Below, in pieces: positions 37,762 through 49,165 of a stretch of 64,000 nucleotides of DNA. The notes below the pieces were generated by a model. It saw only the letters and a program-made list of their open reading frames with translations, had not been told where the DNA came from and did no database searches. Within the stretch, counting starts at the first letter, position 1; each line of letters begins with the position of its first letter. Source of the stretch: Perkinsus olseni (taxonomy: Eukaryota; Perkinsozoa; Perkinsida); contig JABANN010000004.1 of NCBI GenBank assembly GCA_013115125.1, forward strand, positions 62,001 through 126,000, given 5' to 3'. The position numbers and the translations under genes were made by a program.

Positions 37762-40737
37762 ATGGGAGGAAGTGGAGATGGGGGAACTCTCACAGTTCGG
37801 GTAGTGTCACCGGCTGAGGAGGAAGGATCGTATAATGAAGTATCCGTGAGGATGAAACCTAAGCATAAGTTGGACAAATTACTCCGATCATGGTGCAAGC
37901 ATCAACAGGTCATTGTCATCACCATCATCGGGATGGCTCGGGGATCCTTTCTATACGCAGATCCCACCGGATACTGTGAAGTTGATAAATGCCGAAAAGA
38001 CAGAAGAGTTGCCGCCGTCGACTAAGGCAGGCGAGCTACCGGAGCCGAGGACAGTCTATGCTGTCCCGAAGAGTTTCGAATTGAACTCGAACGAAGTCGC
38101 GGATTCCACGGTACTAGCGGTTGGGGCCCTTTCTCTGCCCGGAGATTATCGGGATGATGATACTCAGGTTGCGGAGGGCGCTGGTGGGGAAGAAGGCCTG
38201 CCTCCCGCGAGTGATAGACCATCGCCTCCACCCACCCCTATGAATGTTTCTGTTGTTCTACAGCAGAAGGATGTTGAGACTAACAGGATTGATGTTACCC
38301 TCCCGGGGGCCGTGAAGTGGTCTAGGATGCTGAAGGCATGGTAGTGGTGGCTCATGGTTGGTGAAGGTGGAAATGACAACGGGTTAGGCTCACCAAGTAT
38401 CCTAGCCAGAGCCGAGCTAGGATACGTTTCCTGCTTTTACCGGACAGAGAGGAGGTGGACATGGACTCGGCAGTAGAGCATGTTGTGATGGGTGACGGCC
38501 ACTTCTGCCGCATCGAGGTGGATGTGACCATGCCAACTGAGGAGTCGGAGCCGACCTCCAAGGTAGCCTAAGTGGTAGCATTTGTCGAGCACCGCCATTG
38601 TGACGGCGTATTACCTCAGACGACAGCAGCTGATGGTAGTATGCAGTTGGCGGTCACCAACGAGCTCACAGGAGTGCACTCTCAAGTCGTTGTCGGTCCC
38701 AATCCTGCTCGGTCTGACTTCTTAAAGATGATTGGTCATGAGGGCCCATGTGAAATAGGGATAGACGGTCGTCTAGTGGAAGGGGCATACTTGACGGGAG
38801 TAGCCGCTGATGGCAGCAGTACTGCCGTCGTACGTCCATCGCCATCAGCTCCTCTCACTGTCCGAGTACGAGACAAGCGTACTGGTGTGCGAAGGACTAT
38901 TCGCTGCGCTGAGGCCGGTACTGTTGGAGACGTACTAGTGGAGTGGAGGAGGAGTGTGGATGCCGACGAGGCTGTTGATATCGAGGCTATCGGGGTCGAT
39001 GCAGGGACGCTAGTGTCTACGTAAGGCGGGTTTCCGATCGACAACCTGGACAGAAAATGGTGATAAGCTGCGTGGTATCCCGTACTACAGAGCTAGTGAC
39101 CAGTACTTCCGTCTTATTCACGGTCCGCGAGTCTCCATCGCGGAGTTGCTTGGTGTTGGTCAGGTTGCCGTATGAGGAGGATCCCTACTCTCTCATGGCC
39201 GATTCTCGTGAGTATACTTTGGAGCTGTTGTCTGTCGTGCCGCCGTGTGTATCCTCCGACAACAAGCCAGTGGAGGACGAGGAACCTCTAGGCTTCGATA
39301 TTGCTCCACCACCATCACCTCGCCAAGAGGCTACCGAACCGGCACCCCAATCATCAGCTTACCATCAGCAAGCTGTTGCGGACTCATTAAAGCCAGTCGA
39401 GGAGGCGACCGCGAATCCTCCACTGAAAGGACCAGAGCCACCGCCACCTCCCGAGGCTGCCCAGGCTAATCAATCGTTAGCGGGGAAAACGGCAGAGCCT
39501 GCTGTGGAGTCGAGGCCGTCAGAGCCTGGGAAGCCTCAAGGCCCAACAACCTACTTGGTTACTGTGAAAGATGTGAGGGATGGGAGCCCCGAAGAGCCTA
39601 GGGAGGAGGTCTTCCGTATGAAGGCTCGGTGCGCCTGGAAGAAGATGACGAAGCGCTTCTCGGATAGTGTTGATCCGAGGCCGGACGATACCGTGAGCCA
39701 TCTGGAAAGCAGCAGCCTTCTCATCACTATGTCCTCTCTTAGGCGGTGTATCGTGTACTACTCCCAGGCGGGCGCACGTTTGATATCGATGACGAGAATC
39801 GACGAATCTACGAGACGTTGGAGGATGGGCGGCTGGTGAATTGGGAGCAGGGGGATGCGGAGCCAGAGCTCGAGGTTAATCTCATGCTGCGGGGTCGGAC
39901 TACCCAGCATAGTGTCGATCACAAGCTAGGAGAGGAACTCCAACCTCATCCACCCGATGGCAGCCGATCTGCACTGGGATCTTCCTCGGCGACGGGAAGT
40001 AAAGCTTCGGAAGGGTCCGGGTCACCGAGGGTTAAGAAGCCAAGGGCGAAGGCGAAGGCTAAGGCGAAAGCGAAAGCGAAGGCAAAAGCGAAGGCAAAAC
40101 CAAAGTCGAAGGCCAAGGCGAAGGCCAAGCCGAGAGCTAAAAGCGTTCGGCGGTCGAAGCCCGAGGCGAATTCAGATGTGGAGGGATCCTCGTCGTCATC
40201 CAGTTCAAGAACTTCTTCTAGTAACCCGAGCCTATCCACGAGTGAAGCGTCGAGCGAAGAAGGCCGCAAGCGGAAGGCCGCCGATCGAAAATCCACACTG
40301 GCGGATGAGGCAGCCACTAGTAACCGGGAAGGGTCCCCGGATAGGTCCTCGCCTGAGACGTCATCTACATCTACGGCCCGCCCGAAGAAGCGAGCCCGGA
40401 AAGGCGGGGGCAGGACTGTGAAGGTGGAGGGGCGGAAGGATGCAGCGCAACAGGCAGCTCTTCTACTGTTCTATGAGCAACAAAAAGCAGCGAAGAAGCT
40501 GGCTGAGGACGGCGCAGGCTCGGAGGTAAGCCAGGTCAGGGATGGTACATCGTCGTCACTGTATGGTCGATTCAGGGCTCATCTCGTCCGCGAAGAAGGC
40601 GGACGAGATCTCCAGAGGAGTATCTGGATGATGACACTTTGATGGCAATCGCCCTCTCCCAGTCCCTCGCTGAGCGAGGAGAACCTCGGAAGGACGAGAG
40701 TGATTCTTCAGGGTCCTCTGACCCTCACCAGACTTGA
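37762..40737 (+). CDS. Tandem SUMO-like (beta-grasp) array protein with C-terminal ubiquitin-interacting motif
   Basis: A multi-exon protein of about 850 residues. The first unit, GTLTVRVVSPAEEEGSYNEV then MKPKHKLDKLLRSWCKHQQ, resembles SUMO or Rad60 SUMO-like domains (strand, loop, strand, helix); the intron 37909-37960 falls just after the helix. Similar strand-strand-helix units follow: MNVSVVLQQKDVETNRIDVT with KWSRMLKA (about 38240-38560); MQLAVTNELTGVHSQVVVGP with SDFLKMIG (38640-38830); LTVRVRDKRTGVRRTIR with VGDVLVEWRRS (38857-39020); and TYLVTVKDVRDGSPEEPREE with AWKKMTKRF (39545-39840). A Pro/Glu-rich linker splits units 4 and 5. A Lys-Ala tract (40040-40142) and a Ser-rich region follow. 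The last exon has LDDDTLMAIALSQSLAERG, a canonical ubiquitin-interacting motif. No diglycine is seen after any unit, so they should act as fixed modules. A role in SUMO/ubiquitin-linked repair or protein turnover is inferred. Confidence 0.65.
40040..40142 (+). repeat. Lys-Ala coding tract
   Basis: Imperfect repeats of a six-base unit of the type AAGGCG, coding for about 15 Lys-Ala pairs in the SUMO-array protein. Codon variation (AAG/AAA, GCG/GCT/GCA) suggests the protein tract, not the DNA, is maintained. A nuclear targeting or nucleic-acid-binding role is plausible. Confidence 0.8.
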
Positions 40738-40772
40738 CATTTGTGTTTGTGTGTTTCACCACCATCCTGCTT

Positions 40773-41228
40773 ATGTTGTCTTCAAGTAGTACCTCCAGAA
40801 TGGCCTTCTGCTCTAGCCGGTGTTTGCTGTACCGCATGCGAGCCTCAGCTCTGATAGCACTCCTAGCCCTGCCCGTCGTCTCCGGCGAGGAGGGCCAACC
40901 AGTACCCGACAGCTCGCGCCAGATCGTCGTGGACCCCGCTGAGAACTCCACAGTTGTAGCGGACTTCGCGATTCCGGCACCACCACAGCCAGTGTCAGTT
41001 GTCGCTGACGCGGACTCCGATTCCCCTCGGTTACCCGCCTCCGCCACCGCGGTGAAGTCGACGTACTCTAGTGATTGGCCCAGCGTACTGTGGTTCGTAG
41101 CGTGGTGGGGATGTATTCTTGTGGCTTCTCTGTGGTGGCTGTCACGTAAGAAAGCATGGCTGACCCGAGAAAAGCAGCAGAGACTAGAGCAGCTGGTCTA
41201 CGGTGGGGCTGGTGCAGTGGCGCGGTAA
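40773..41228 (+). CDS. Small single-pass type I membrane protein, unknown family
   Basis: An uninterrupted frame gives up to 151 residues. From the Met at 40836 it reads MRASALIALLALPVVSGEEG, a textbook signal peptide with cleavage expected after VSG or VSGE. A Pro/Val/Asp-rich lumenal part of about 70 residues with an NST glycosylation site (AENSTVVADF) follows. One membrane helix (SVLWFVAWWGCILVASLWWL) comes next, then a basic cytosolic tail SRKKAWLTREKQQRLEQ. Earlier ATGs at 40773 and 40800 are alternative starts. It begins only 36 bases after the stop of the SUMO-array gene. Confidence 0.6.
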   Translation: MLSSSSTSRMAFCSSRCLLYRMRASALIALLALPVVSGEEGQPVPDSSRQIVVDPAENSTVVADFAIPAPPQPVSVVADADSDSPRLPASATAVKSTYSSDWPSVLWFVAWWGCILVASLWWLSRKKAWLTREKQQRLEQLVYGGAGAVAR

Positions 41229-41778
41229 GATCTGCTGCGGACGTCGGTCTATCGTGGAGAATTGTCGACAGATTCGTTAACCAACGATTGCCAAGGACTG
41301 TTAGACGGTCGAGCAGTGGTATTATAGATCATGTTCAAATGACACGACTGAGCGAGATGTCTTTCGATGACGTAGCCGCCCCACCTCGGCATAGCGATAG
41401 TAAGGCTACGCTCTCCCCCTACCGACCATGGTTTTCAAAGCTCTCAACGTTCAGATGCCTCGGCTCAGATTGTTGGTCGTCGGACAACTCCAGAAGGTTC
41501 GGTCGGCTCGCGAGCCAGCACCCCGCCAGCACCAGAATAATCGCTTTGACTTGTTACTATTTTTCTGAACCATTGAGCACTGATAGGATTTCCTCGAATA
41601 CTTGAAGGCGCTGCGTTAATTGAGCACATGTTCTGTGAAGGGTGAAACGGTTCATGACGCGCCCTGGATCGCCGAATATGAAGGGCCGCAGAATATCAAC
41701 TATGATTGCCTACCGCTCGTCACCCAACCTCCCTGTAATAGCACAAGAGTACACCATGTTGGTTTTGCATGTAACACA
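41229..41778. other. Intergenic between convergent genes, no gene seen
   Basis: About 550 bases holding two 3' UTRs. Open frames here are short and share no features with known families. Confidence 0.45.
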
Positions 41779-44700
41779 TCATAGAAGGAGTGGGTCAATC
41801 ACGAGCATAGACAACAGGGGGTCAGGGAATGGGCTGTCCTTACAGTGCGGGATAGTGCATATGGGGTAGACGGTGGGGCGGCCGTGGGCGCACTGGAATG
41901 GCAGTTCGCAGTCCCCCAGGCTGGACACCAAAGCCGACACTTCTGTTGATGACATGAGATCTCCGAACTTCACCGCTTGCCGGCAAGCGGTTGTGGTCGA
42001 CATGTAGTGCAGTTGAGCTGGGAAGGGAAGCTGAGTTGCCCACGGTAACAGATGACAAGGACTCGCGGTCAGGCATCCGGCTCTCATCTTGGGGACGCCC
42101 GTCACGACCGCTCTGCCGCCAAGGATCGTGAAACGCCACCCATGTTGCTCAAGGGTGGCTCTCCTCTCCTGGAGTAAGGAGGCGTCCATCGGTTTCAGCA
42201 GAAGGGAAGTGCCATCTATTGCTTGCGTTTCGAGCATACTCCCCGAGTTCACCAGCCCCTCCAGACCAACCCTCTCACCAGCTGCGTGCTGGTCGATAGC
42301 CAGCAGCACTCCCGCAAATCGGCCGATAATAAACTTCCTATCGACTTGTCTCACGTTCGTCAAGCCCTTGAACATACTCCGGTTGAAGTTGAGTGTGGCA
42401 TGGGAGAAACTGGGGAGACTTTTTCTAGTAACTTTGGCCATGGATTTCCCAACAAAAGATAACCCACTCCTGTGGATTTCAACAGAATCTTTCAGACGCC
42501 CCTCGCATGACCTCATTATTTTTCGTGCTGTCCCTGACATGGCGGAGTTTCTGTTCCGCTTCATGGCCCTAGGCACCTCTTTAGCCGAGTTCCTATCGGC
42601 CAGAATGCCTCTTGACCTATCCAGTTCGGTCGAGATTGCCCTCCTTCCACGTATTGCGGTTGACTGAACATTCCTAGGCTCAACCTCGAGATCGGTGGTG
42701 GAGGCTACTGTAGAGGCATTCGCTTCATCAGCCGGGCCACTGCTGCTCCCCGCCTCCCATCGCTTGCTATTGGTCACAGCCTTCGTGACAGCCATGACCT
42801 CATCTACGATAGACTTCGCTCTCTTCACCCCGACCGCAACCGCTTTCCGGTCAGTGCCTTTACGCTTCTCCGCACTTCTGCCTACCGCCTTCGTCGTTCC
42901 TCTGTGGGACTGCGCACTTGCAACAGCAGTAGCCTGGGACCGCCGATTTCGAATGCGTATCGGAGTCGGAATCTTCCGGTAGTCTCCGCTGTCGTTAGCA
43001 GCCTGCTCTCCTCGCTCTGAGGCCGTTTGATTGTAACGACCTGCATTGACCGACCGAGCGTCGGACGTAGCCACGTTAATAACACGCGGCTGCGACGGGC
43101 CAACGGGTCCCTTCGCCGATTGTGATGATGATAGCAGCTTCTGCCGACTTACAGCCGCATGAGCTGGCCGGATCTCATCGACAAGTTCGGATATCTGCCG
43201 CCGTAGTTACGGGCACAACAGGGGAGACATTAGCCTACCCAGCGGTCTACAACACCTCTGCGGAATACCAAGCGATCGAGCAAGTTCAGGGTGATGTCGT
43301 CAGGTACGGCGCATACGAAAGTGCTCCCGATACGACCTGAAGAGGACAAGGCCAGATGAACAAGCTATGGACAGCACCTTGTCTCACGGAGTGTGTCTGC
43401 AAGGTTAGAATGCGGGCGAGTATGGGACTGTTCTGTCGGTCGACGCTGGCCGTCCCGGCTCCTCAGAATCTACGTTATTGAACATCTATGCAATCGTGTT
43501 GAGCGTAGTCCCAGTCTCACTAAGACGTAGACCGGGTATCGGTTGGGCCTCTGACGGCGGCGGCCGCCACCCCGGGGTTGGTACTCTGTGCACTGTGGGC
43601 ATTGTAGAGCCTTGCCACACTCAAGGTAGAGGGAGGATACGAACCTGCGTGACGTGGCCATGAGGGACGATGGTTAGTCACGGTATGTTGATACTCATGA
43701 ATGACGCCGCGCTCAACAGGCTTGCCGTCGATGAACACCATCTGCAGAGCCTGGTCGTGATGGAGGGGCTTGGAAACTCCACCTGCATTCCCAGTGCTGT
43801 GGCGGTGTGCAAAACATGCCCTCACACCCACCGAAAACTCCTTCCACCAGTATCAGCTCGGCTGGGCGCCTCTCGCAGTGCGGCAACTTGCTGTCGCCCT
43901 ACGATACAGCTCGCTGGGCTTAGTTGCTGAGCCCTGCTGAGGCATTCCGACCTTCCAATGAGTTAGGGCATCCAGTTCTTGCAGCATGTGAGCCCGTAGG
44001 CCTGCTCCAGAAGCTGAGTCCTTCCAGACGTTCTTAAGGCGGTTCAGAAGTCGATAACCGCCTATATCAGCGCAGCTATCTCGTAGAGCTGGTATGGATA
44101 GCCTCTCGGCTCGCTCATCGGGGAGATGGGGGTCACACTGACAAGCGGATGTACTGTATAGACAGCCGTCATGAGTATTGGCCACTGAGCCGCCGCTGCT
44201 CACTGCGAAGTAGACGCTCGGCCAGGCGAGGGCGAGACGACGTATAGCCCATTGAATGCGGTCTGTGCATCTGCCAAGGGCCTCGAGATAGACCTGCATA
44301 CGACAGTGTCACCGTCGCCATACGGGTTAGAGCAAGACTACTCCACTAAGGGTGCATGCTAGCCGAGCCTCACTAGGCACCATGGCCGTTCCCAGCTCCT
44401 CGACAGTGTACAAGTCAGAGCCACTATGATTTGTCGGGTCTGCATGGAAGTCCGGAACTGCGATGCCGCTCGTGAGGTTGATGGCTGACCGTTGAGGATG
44501 AGTTTGTATCCAGTAAGGTCGTTGTTCCACAGGGCCAGTGTCAGGGTGAACCGGCTGCATAAGCGGGGTAGATAAGCCAGAACTGGCAGACGCATCACTC
44601 GATCTGCTGCCATTGGCTGGGACGGGGCGCCAGTGATCGTCAGCGTCCCGCCGTTGGTGAGCCTGTTGGGACCATGAAAGGGCATGTGTAGGGGGGAGGA

Positions 44701-44854
44701 CCCACCACACAGTGATTCTGGTGCAGCCGAGGCTGGCTAAGAGCAGCTCATATGCTAAGTCAGACACGAGGGTCTCGACAGCGGTCTCCGGAGATCTGGC
44801 GAGGGGCCGGCGTGCTGGGGTACCATGCTGCCGGCTGGGGTATTGTTGTAACAT
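41779..44854 (-). CDS. MLH3: MutL homologue MLH3
   Basis: MLH3 pairs with MLH1 as a nicking endonuclease that resolves meiotic crossovers and helps mismatch repair. The C-terminal exon (43074-41779) begins with a basic Ser/Arg-rich linker, then QVDRKFIIGRFAGVLLAID, the metal-binding DQHAAGERVGLE (pattern DQHA-x2-E-x4-E), ACRQAVKFGDLMSS and LPFQCAHGRPTVYPI. The form CAHGRP, rather than CPHGRP, points to MLH3. Upstream exons give QMVFIDGKPVERGVIHEYQ (transducer) and RIQWAIRRLALAWPSVYFAV. The most N-terminal exon has SPETAVETLVSDLAYELLLA followed by SLGCTRITVWW, aligning with the first ATPase helix, where the family has E-L-V-x-N-S. The Glu is kept but the Asn is Ala, so the ATPase half is very divergent. 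Exon borders in 43.5-44.9 kb are rough; the start is taken as the Met at 44854. Confidence 0.82.
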
Positions 44855-46966
44855 GAGGCAACTGTTGAGAAAGGGGATGCGACGATCTACGCTGAGGGAG
44901 AAACAAATGATGCGGCAGCAGCAAAAGTCCAAGCAGCACGGCATAATGCTTTTAGAAGCAAGTACTGTACAGCCTGATCGGCATGCATATCTTCTCCTGG
45001 TGCCCTTGTTAGCCCGCGCCTGTCCATGGAGAGCATAGACCGTGCGCAATTATCATGGACATGAAAGCGGGGCGAGGGAACCTTGAAGTGACACCCATCA
45101 GCTCAACTCTGGATAAAGGGCGATACGAATGGGCACCATTCGCTCCTGTCACTAGCTGGTTATAAACCACTGGATGTGGTGCAAAGCTCAATAAAGGGGC
45201 CCTTCCGATGACGTGTGGTGTGCAGTATCAACCGTACTACGGTTACCGTAGGATATGAGAGATGCAATGACCGAGATTAAGGAGTCTACCGAATGCTGAC
45301 GCCGTCGGGGGCACCGTCGCCATCGTTTCCGGGGTGTATCCCATCTCATGCAGCGCAAAGTCGGGCGGCGAGTAAGTCCGGCAATATGTAAATGCGTTTC
45401 ATGCACTTGGGATAGTCAAATTCTAGGCAGTTGAATTCCGGGCAAAAATAGTCTACAAGCTTGAACCAGTTCAGACAGAGGAAAGCGGTCCACCCGAAGC
45501 TCCGGCCGCCAGAAGACTCATCCAGTGTCATCTCAGGAACTCAGGTCTGGGGATTGCTAAGCGACCTCCTCTGGAAACTCGAAAATTGAGATAAGTAACT
45601 TATCAAAAGTTCACTGAACCTTCAGCTTCCATACTCCAACGGTTGGACAAGCAATATACAAGCAAATGTGTGAAATATTTCAGAGTCCAACCTAGTTAAC
45701 ACCCTAGTCAGTTCATCATACTGTTACACTAGTACGTGTAATGTATATTGAGAAAGGCGTTTCTTGAAGTACACAAGAAGCCTCGTGAGTCTGATGAAAT
45801 GCCACACAAATGGTTTTAGTACGCTCACATGAGTCGACATGACACCGAAGTATAGGATTGCAATTCAAACATCGAATAGCGATAGTTTTCAGAGATCTCC
45901 AACAATATGTTGGCTTCGACAAGACTTGTGCTGGCAGCATAAGTCATGTGGAAGTATGAGAAGAAAGAAACGAAATACTACGGCGGCTGAAGTACTTCAG
46001 TTTTCGCCTGATTGACAGGGCCTTTCGATGCAAAGAATACCGAGCTATGATGATTTTGGACTTGCCTACGATGTAGCAAGGGTACGGGCCGTACCGTACG
46101 GCTAATCGACTGAGCCCGACCACGATAGTTGAGTGCCGAGAGCATGGGTCTTAATTTTTTATTATTGATATCCGCTTGAGTACGCCGATGGCTGCGTATT
46201 GTTCTCATCTAAACAATAGTGTGTGAACGGACTGGTGTGTCCGGTCTAGGTTTCAGCTGGATTCTCCGTCCAGCAGCGTAAGGGCCAACGGATCAAGTCG
46301 GAGGTATTGGTAACACCGGTTTTGATCATGCTGTGTTTGCCGTCGTGACCACAAACCCAAATGGTCTCACCCGACATGGTAGCTTCCTTCCGCGATCCCG
46401 TATTCGGTAACGTAATTGACGGCAACGATTCCGTTGAAGTACCCACGAAGTGCCGACACCATTGGCTTCTCATCGCCACAGCTTCTCCGTGCTGTGACAG
46501 CGCCGCTATCCTCGGCAATGCCGAGTCAGCACCTGCGGAGTACGCTACGATGCTGTTTCCCGTTCTCTGAACGCTTCCTTTGATCCCATTGAACTACAGT
46601 AGTCGAGTAACTCTTTCCATAACCAGGAGTGTGGAAGGGCTTTGTTGCTCCGATGGCCCCGATTCCTGAGACCTAACCTGGCTCGACGGCTTGAGCGGCA
46701 GAATTCCTTTCCAGCCTAGTCCAGGCCTTACCCGGATTGCCACTCGACCTGCAGTGGGTCTGCCTTCACTGCTGTACCTCAGCTCGTACCCAACCCGTCA
46801 GTTGTACCTACAGTAGGTGACAAGTATGTGACATACTTGGTCTCCGGGAATCGCACAGCCGGCAAGTACTCCCAAACAACCTTCGGCGGGCTTCAACCCA
46901 GTGGATTGGGATCCTCGAACTTTTCCAATCTCCCACACTCTCGCGGTTTTGCTCATAGTACCAGTT
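44855..46966. other. Intergenic, no gene recognised
   Basis: About 2.1 kb. AT-rich between 45540 and 46000. Short open frames near 46246-46518 (-) and 46361-46570 (+) have plausible composition but no domain, and they overlap each other, so at most one can be real. Confidence 0.4.
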
Positions 46967-47527
46967 TCAGGTACGACAAATGCAAACTAACTTCCCTTGT
47001 CCCTGCTCAAGGAGTCGCAGTGACGCCGTCACTTGAGAGTCGACTGGTTGGGTTGGCAGTCCGATCCAGTGACCAAAAGCCCAGTCATTCCGGGTTGTCA
47101 TTTCTCCTTGTATGCAAAAGTCTCCTTTCACACCACTGAAAACCACACTAAAGCTCGAAACGTCAGTCCCTCTTGTCGTTCCTGAGAAACATGGCGCTTT
47201 TTTTGTCCCTTTGTGACGCGCACGAACGTATAGGCAGACGCACCCCTGGTGGGCGGATATCTTCAGAGTCGTGGTCGAGTCGTCGATTGATACTATGGAG
47301 ATTTGACCAACCGTTTCCTCACCATATGCTGGGAGGCACCAACAGGTCGTATTAGACTTGGTGACCAATTCTTGGTCCCGGCACAACTCTGATAGGTTCT
47401 TTCTCTCGCTAGCGTCACTGTCTTGCAAACTTTCAGTGGGCACGTGCAAACCTAGTTTATTCACAACCATTTCCTCAGCATACGCCATTAATATGGTTAA
47501 GACCCGCCTCTTCCTGATCGCCATCAT
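46967..47527 (-). CDS. Unrecognised protein, 186 codons
   Basis: A single open frame with a fairly even amino-acid composition, containing GQISIVSIDDSTTTLKISAH and FSVVFSGVKGDFCIQGEM. It looks beta-rich, with no signal peptide or membrane helix in the body. No family recognised. The first 35 bases overlap the secreted-peptide gene on the other strand, so the true start may be an internal Met (at about 47488) or one of the two genes may be false. Confidence 0.4.
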   Translation of the reverse strand: MMAIRKRRVLTILMAYAEEMVVNKLGLHVPTESLQDSDASERKNLSELCRDQELVTKSNTTCWCLPAYGEETVGQISIVSIDDSTTTLKISAHQGCVCLYVRARHKGTKKAPCFSGTTRGTDVSSFSVVFSGVKGDFCIQGEMTTRNDWAFGHWIGLPTQPVDSQVTASLRLLEQGQGKLVCICRT

Positions 47528-47675
47528 CTTCTTCGTCCTGCTATCAGGCCTCCCAAAGTGTAGTGCCCAACCTGCACCACGTCACTGTGATATCCGTCTC
47601 TGCCCGCCATGCCCCAGTGGTCAAGAATGCGTTCAGGGCCCGAGCGGGCCGCCGTGTTATTGCGGTGTACCATAA
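47493..47675 (+). CDS. Small secreted cysteine-rich peptide
   Basis: Sixty residues. MVKTRLFLIAIIFFVLLSGL is a clear signal peptide, with cleavage expected after PKCSA. The mature part, about 36 residues, begins QPAPRHCDIRLCPPCPSGQE and holds six cysteines among Pro and Gly, ending CYCGVP. The spacing (C-x4-C-x2-C-x5-C-x8-C-x-C) suggests three disulphides. Role unknown; such peptides are common among secreted proteins of parasitic protists. The ATG at 47493 starts the hydrophobic leader exactly. The spacing of Cys and the CPSG turn recall follistatin/Kazal-type beginnings, but the peptide is too short to assign. Confidence 0.6.
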   Translation: MVKTRLFLIAIIFFVLLSGLPKCSAQPAPRHCDIRLCPPCPSGQECVQGPSGPPCYCGVP

Positions 47676-48446
47676 CCGTGTCATCTCTCCTTGATGACTC
47701 GCACACTCTCGCATGAGTGTGATGAGCAACACCTGATCTACTCGTAGATTTAGTGACGAGTCTAAAAGCGGCTCGCGTATGACTTTTTCAATTTTTGGCA
47801 TCAGCAGTACCGCTGCCTTGCGTTATTTGATTCTGAACACGAACTTATTGAGGGCTCTTCAGAGGCCTTCGTGGGTACACAAGATAACAGCTAGGGGGGT
47901 GGAGGTCTTTTATCCGATCGTGTAGAAGCGACGAAAAAGACGACATCCTTGTGGCAGTCCTGTTGAGCACGACATCTAAGTAGTGCTGAGTTGTTGTAGT
48001 AGAATGATGAAGGGGCCAGTTAACTAGTTGATGCACCTAACCACGAGAAGGACTACAGGTGCGTCTGGGTGGTTTAGTGTACGCAGACGTAAGCAGACGT
48101 AACGTGCTCCCACCATCGTTTTCTTATCATACGTTGAATTCAGATTGCGCGTATATTCCAGGCCTTCTATCTTCATGCATTGATTGAATGCATCTCCGAG
48201 ACTGCAAAAGATTGAACGTGTGAAAGACGACCCTGGTGTTCTGATCTTCGTGGTGAACGCAAATCCCAGTGGTTGGGATAGCAGTGGTTGGGAATTAATA
48301 TGATAGTATTAGTAACAGCGACGACTTATTCATCATCATGGGCGTGCGAGGCAGCAATACTTGAATACTTGCATTTTCATGCGTTCTCAACACGCTGAGA
48401 GCGGAGTTGAAACTCAAGGGAAAAGGTGGCCGGGCCGGCTACCTCG

Positions 48447-48520
48447 TCATTTGTATTGCGCGCTAATTCAACGCGCCATTTGTAACGCGCTCATGTGATA
48501 TGCCATTTTACGCGGCATTG
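48447..48520. repeat. Imperfect repeat cluster, CATTTGTA/GCGC type
   Basis: Three related units follow one another: GTCATTTGTATTGCGCGC, GCCATTTGTAACGCGC and GCCATTTTACGCGGC. They are spaced by about 25-30 bases. Too short and degenerate to place in a known class. Confidence 0.45.
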
Positions 48521-48831
48521 ACGCTCGTGTGTGTGTTGGCGACCCAAAAAACAGAACACCCCTCAGAGTCTCCCACATCGAACTAACGAGGCGGTCGCCG
48601 CCACGAACATCTCCTTATACTACGGTGCCTGCATAAAACATGACTCTGCCGACGAATTTTCACAAATTTTCGGTATTTGGTTCCATATAACGAGGGCGAA
48701 ACTCGCAATCGCAGTGTGGCTGAAGACGGAGTTATGTAGAGCTCGACGAAGGCTGTCGAGTCAGTGTGCATTACGAAGCTCAAGTCGTCCGCTACAGAAA
48801 TTCATAGGGTGGGGGCAATTTCTTATTTGTC

Positions 48832-49165
48832 ACTCCAATGTAGTGCAAGTGTCTAAGCCAATCTCGTGGGGTACCTCATCGTATATTTTTATTCATCTTT
48901 GTGAATATATACCGAGTATCATATTATGTTACTTATGTAGCATTTTTTATATTGGTATTGAATCATTATATGGCACTCCAATGTAGTTCTAGTGTTCTTT
49001 TGGCAGGGGAAGAAGCCTGACCCTGATAGTGAGAAAAGAGAAAGTAGAGAATGAGAAGGGTGTTCGAAGCGGGAAGGCAGGGAGAAGTAACCTCAACATC
49101 TATTCCCTGCATGTCACCATTTAACCATCGGGTGCCCCTTTGGCACTCCGATGTAGTTCTGTTGT
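48832..49165 (+). repeat. Three dispersed copies of a 20-base motif
   Basis: Copies of GGCACTCCAATGTAGTTCT occur at about 48972 and, with one change, at about 49142. A more diverged copy (TCACTCCAATGTAGTGCA) lies at about 48832. All are in the same orientation with spacings of about 140 and 170 bases. The DNA between the copies is not obviously repeated. Confidence 0.7.

Noticed and set aside
46246-46570. Overlapping small frames on both strands as genes
   Set aside because: Neither has a domain, a signal peptide or a partner exon, and they exclude one another.
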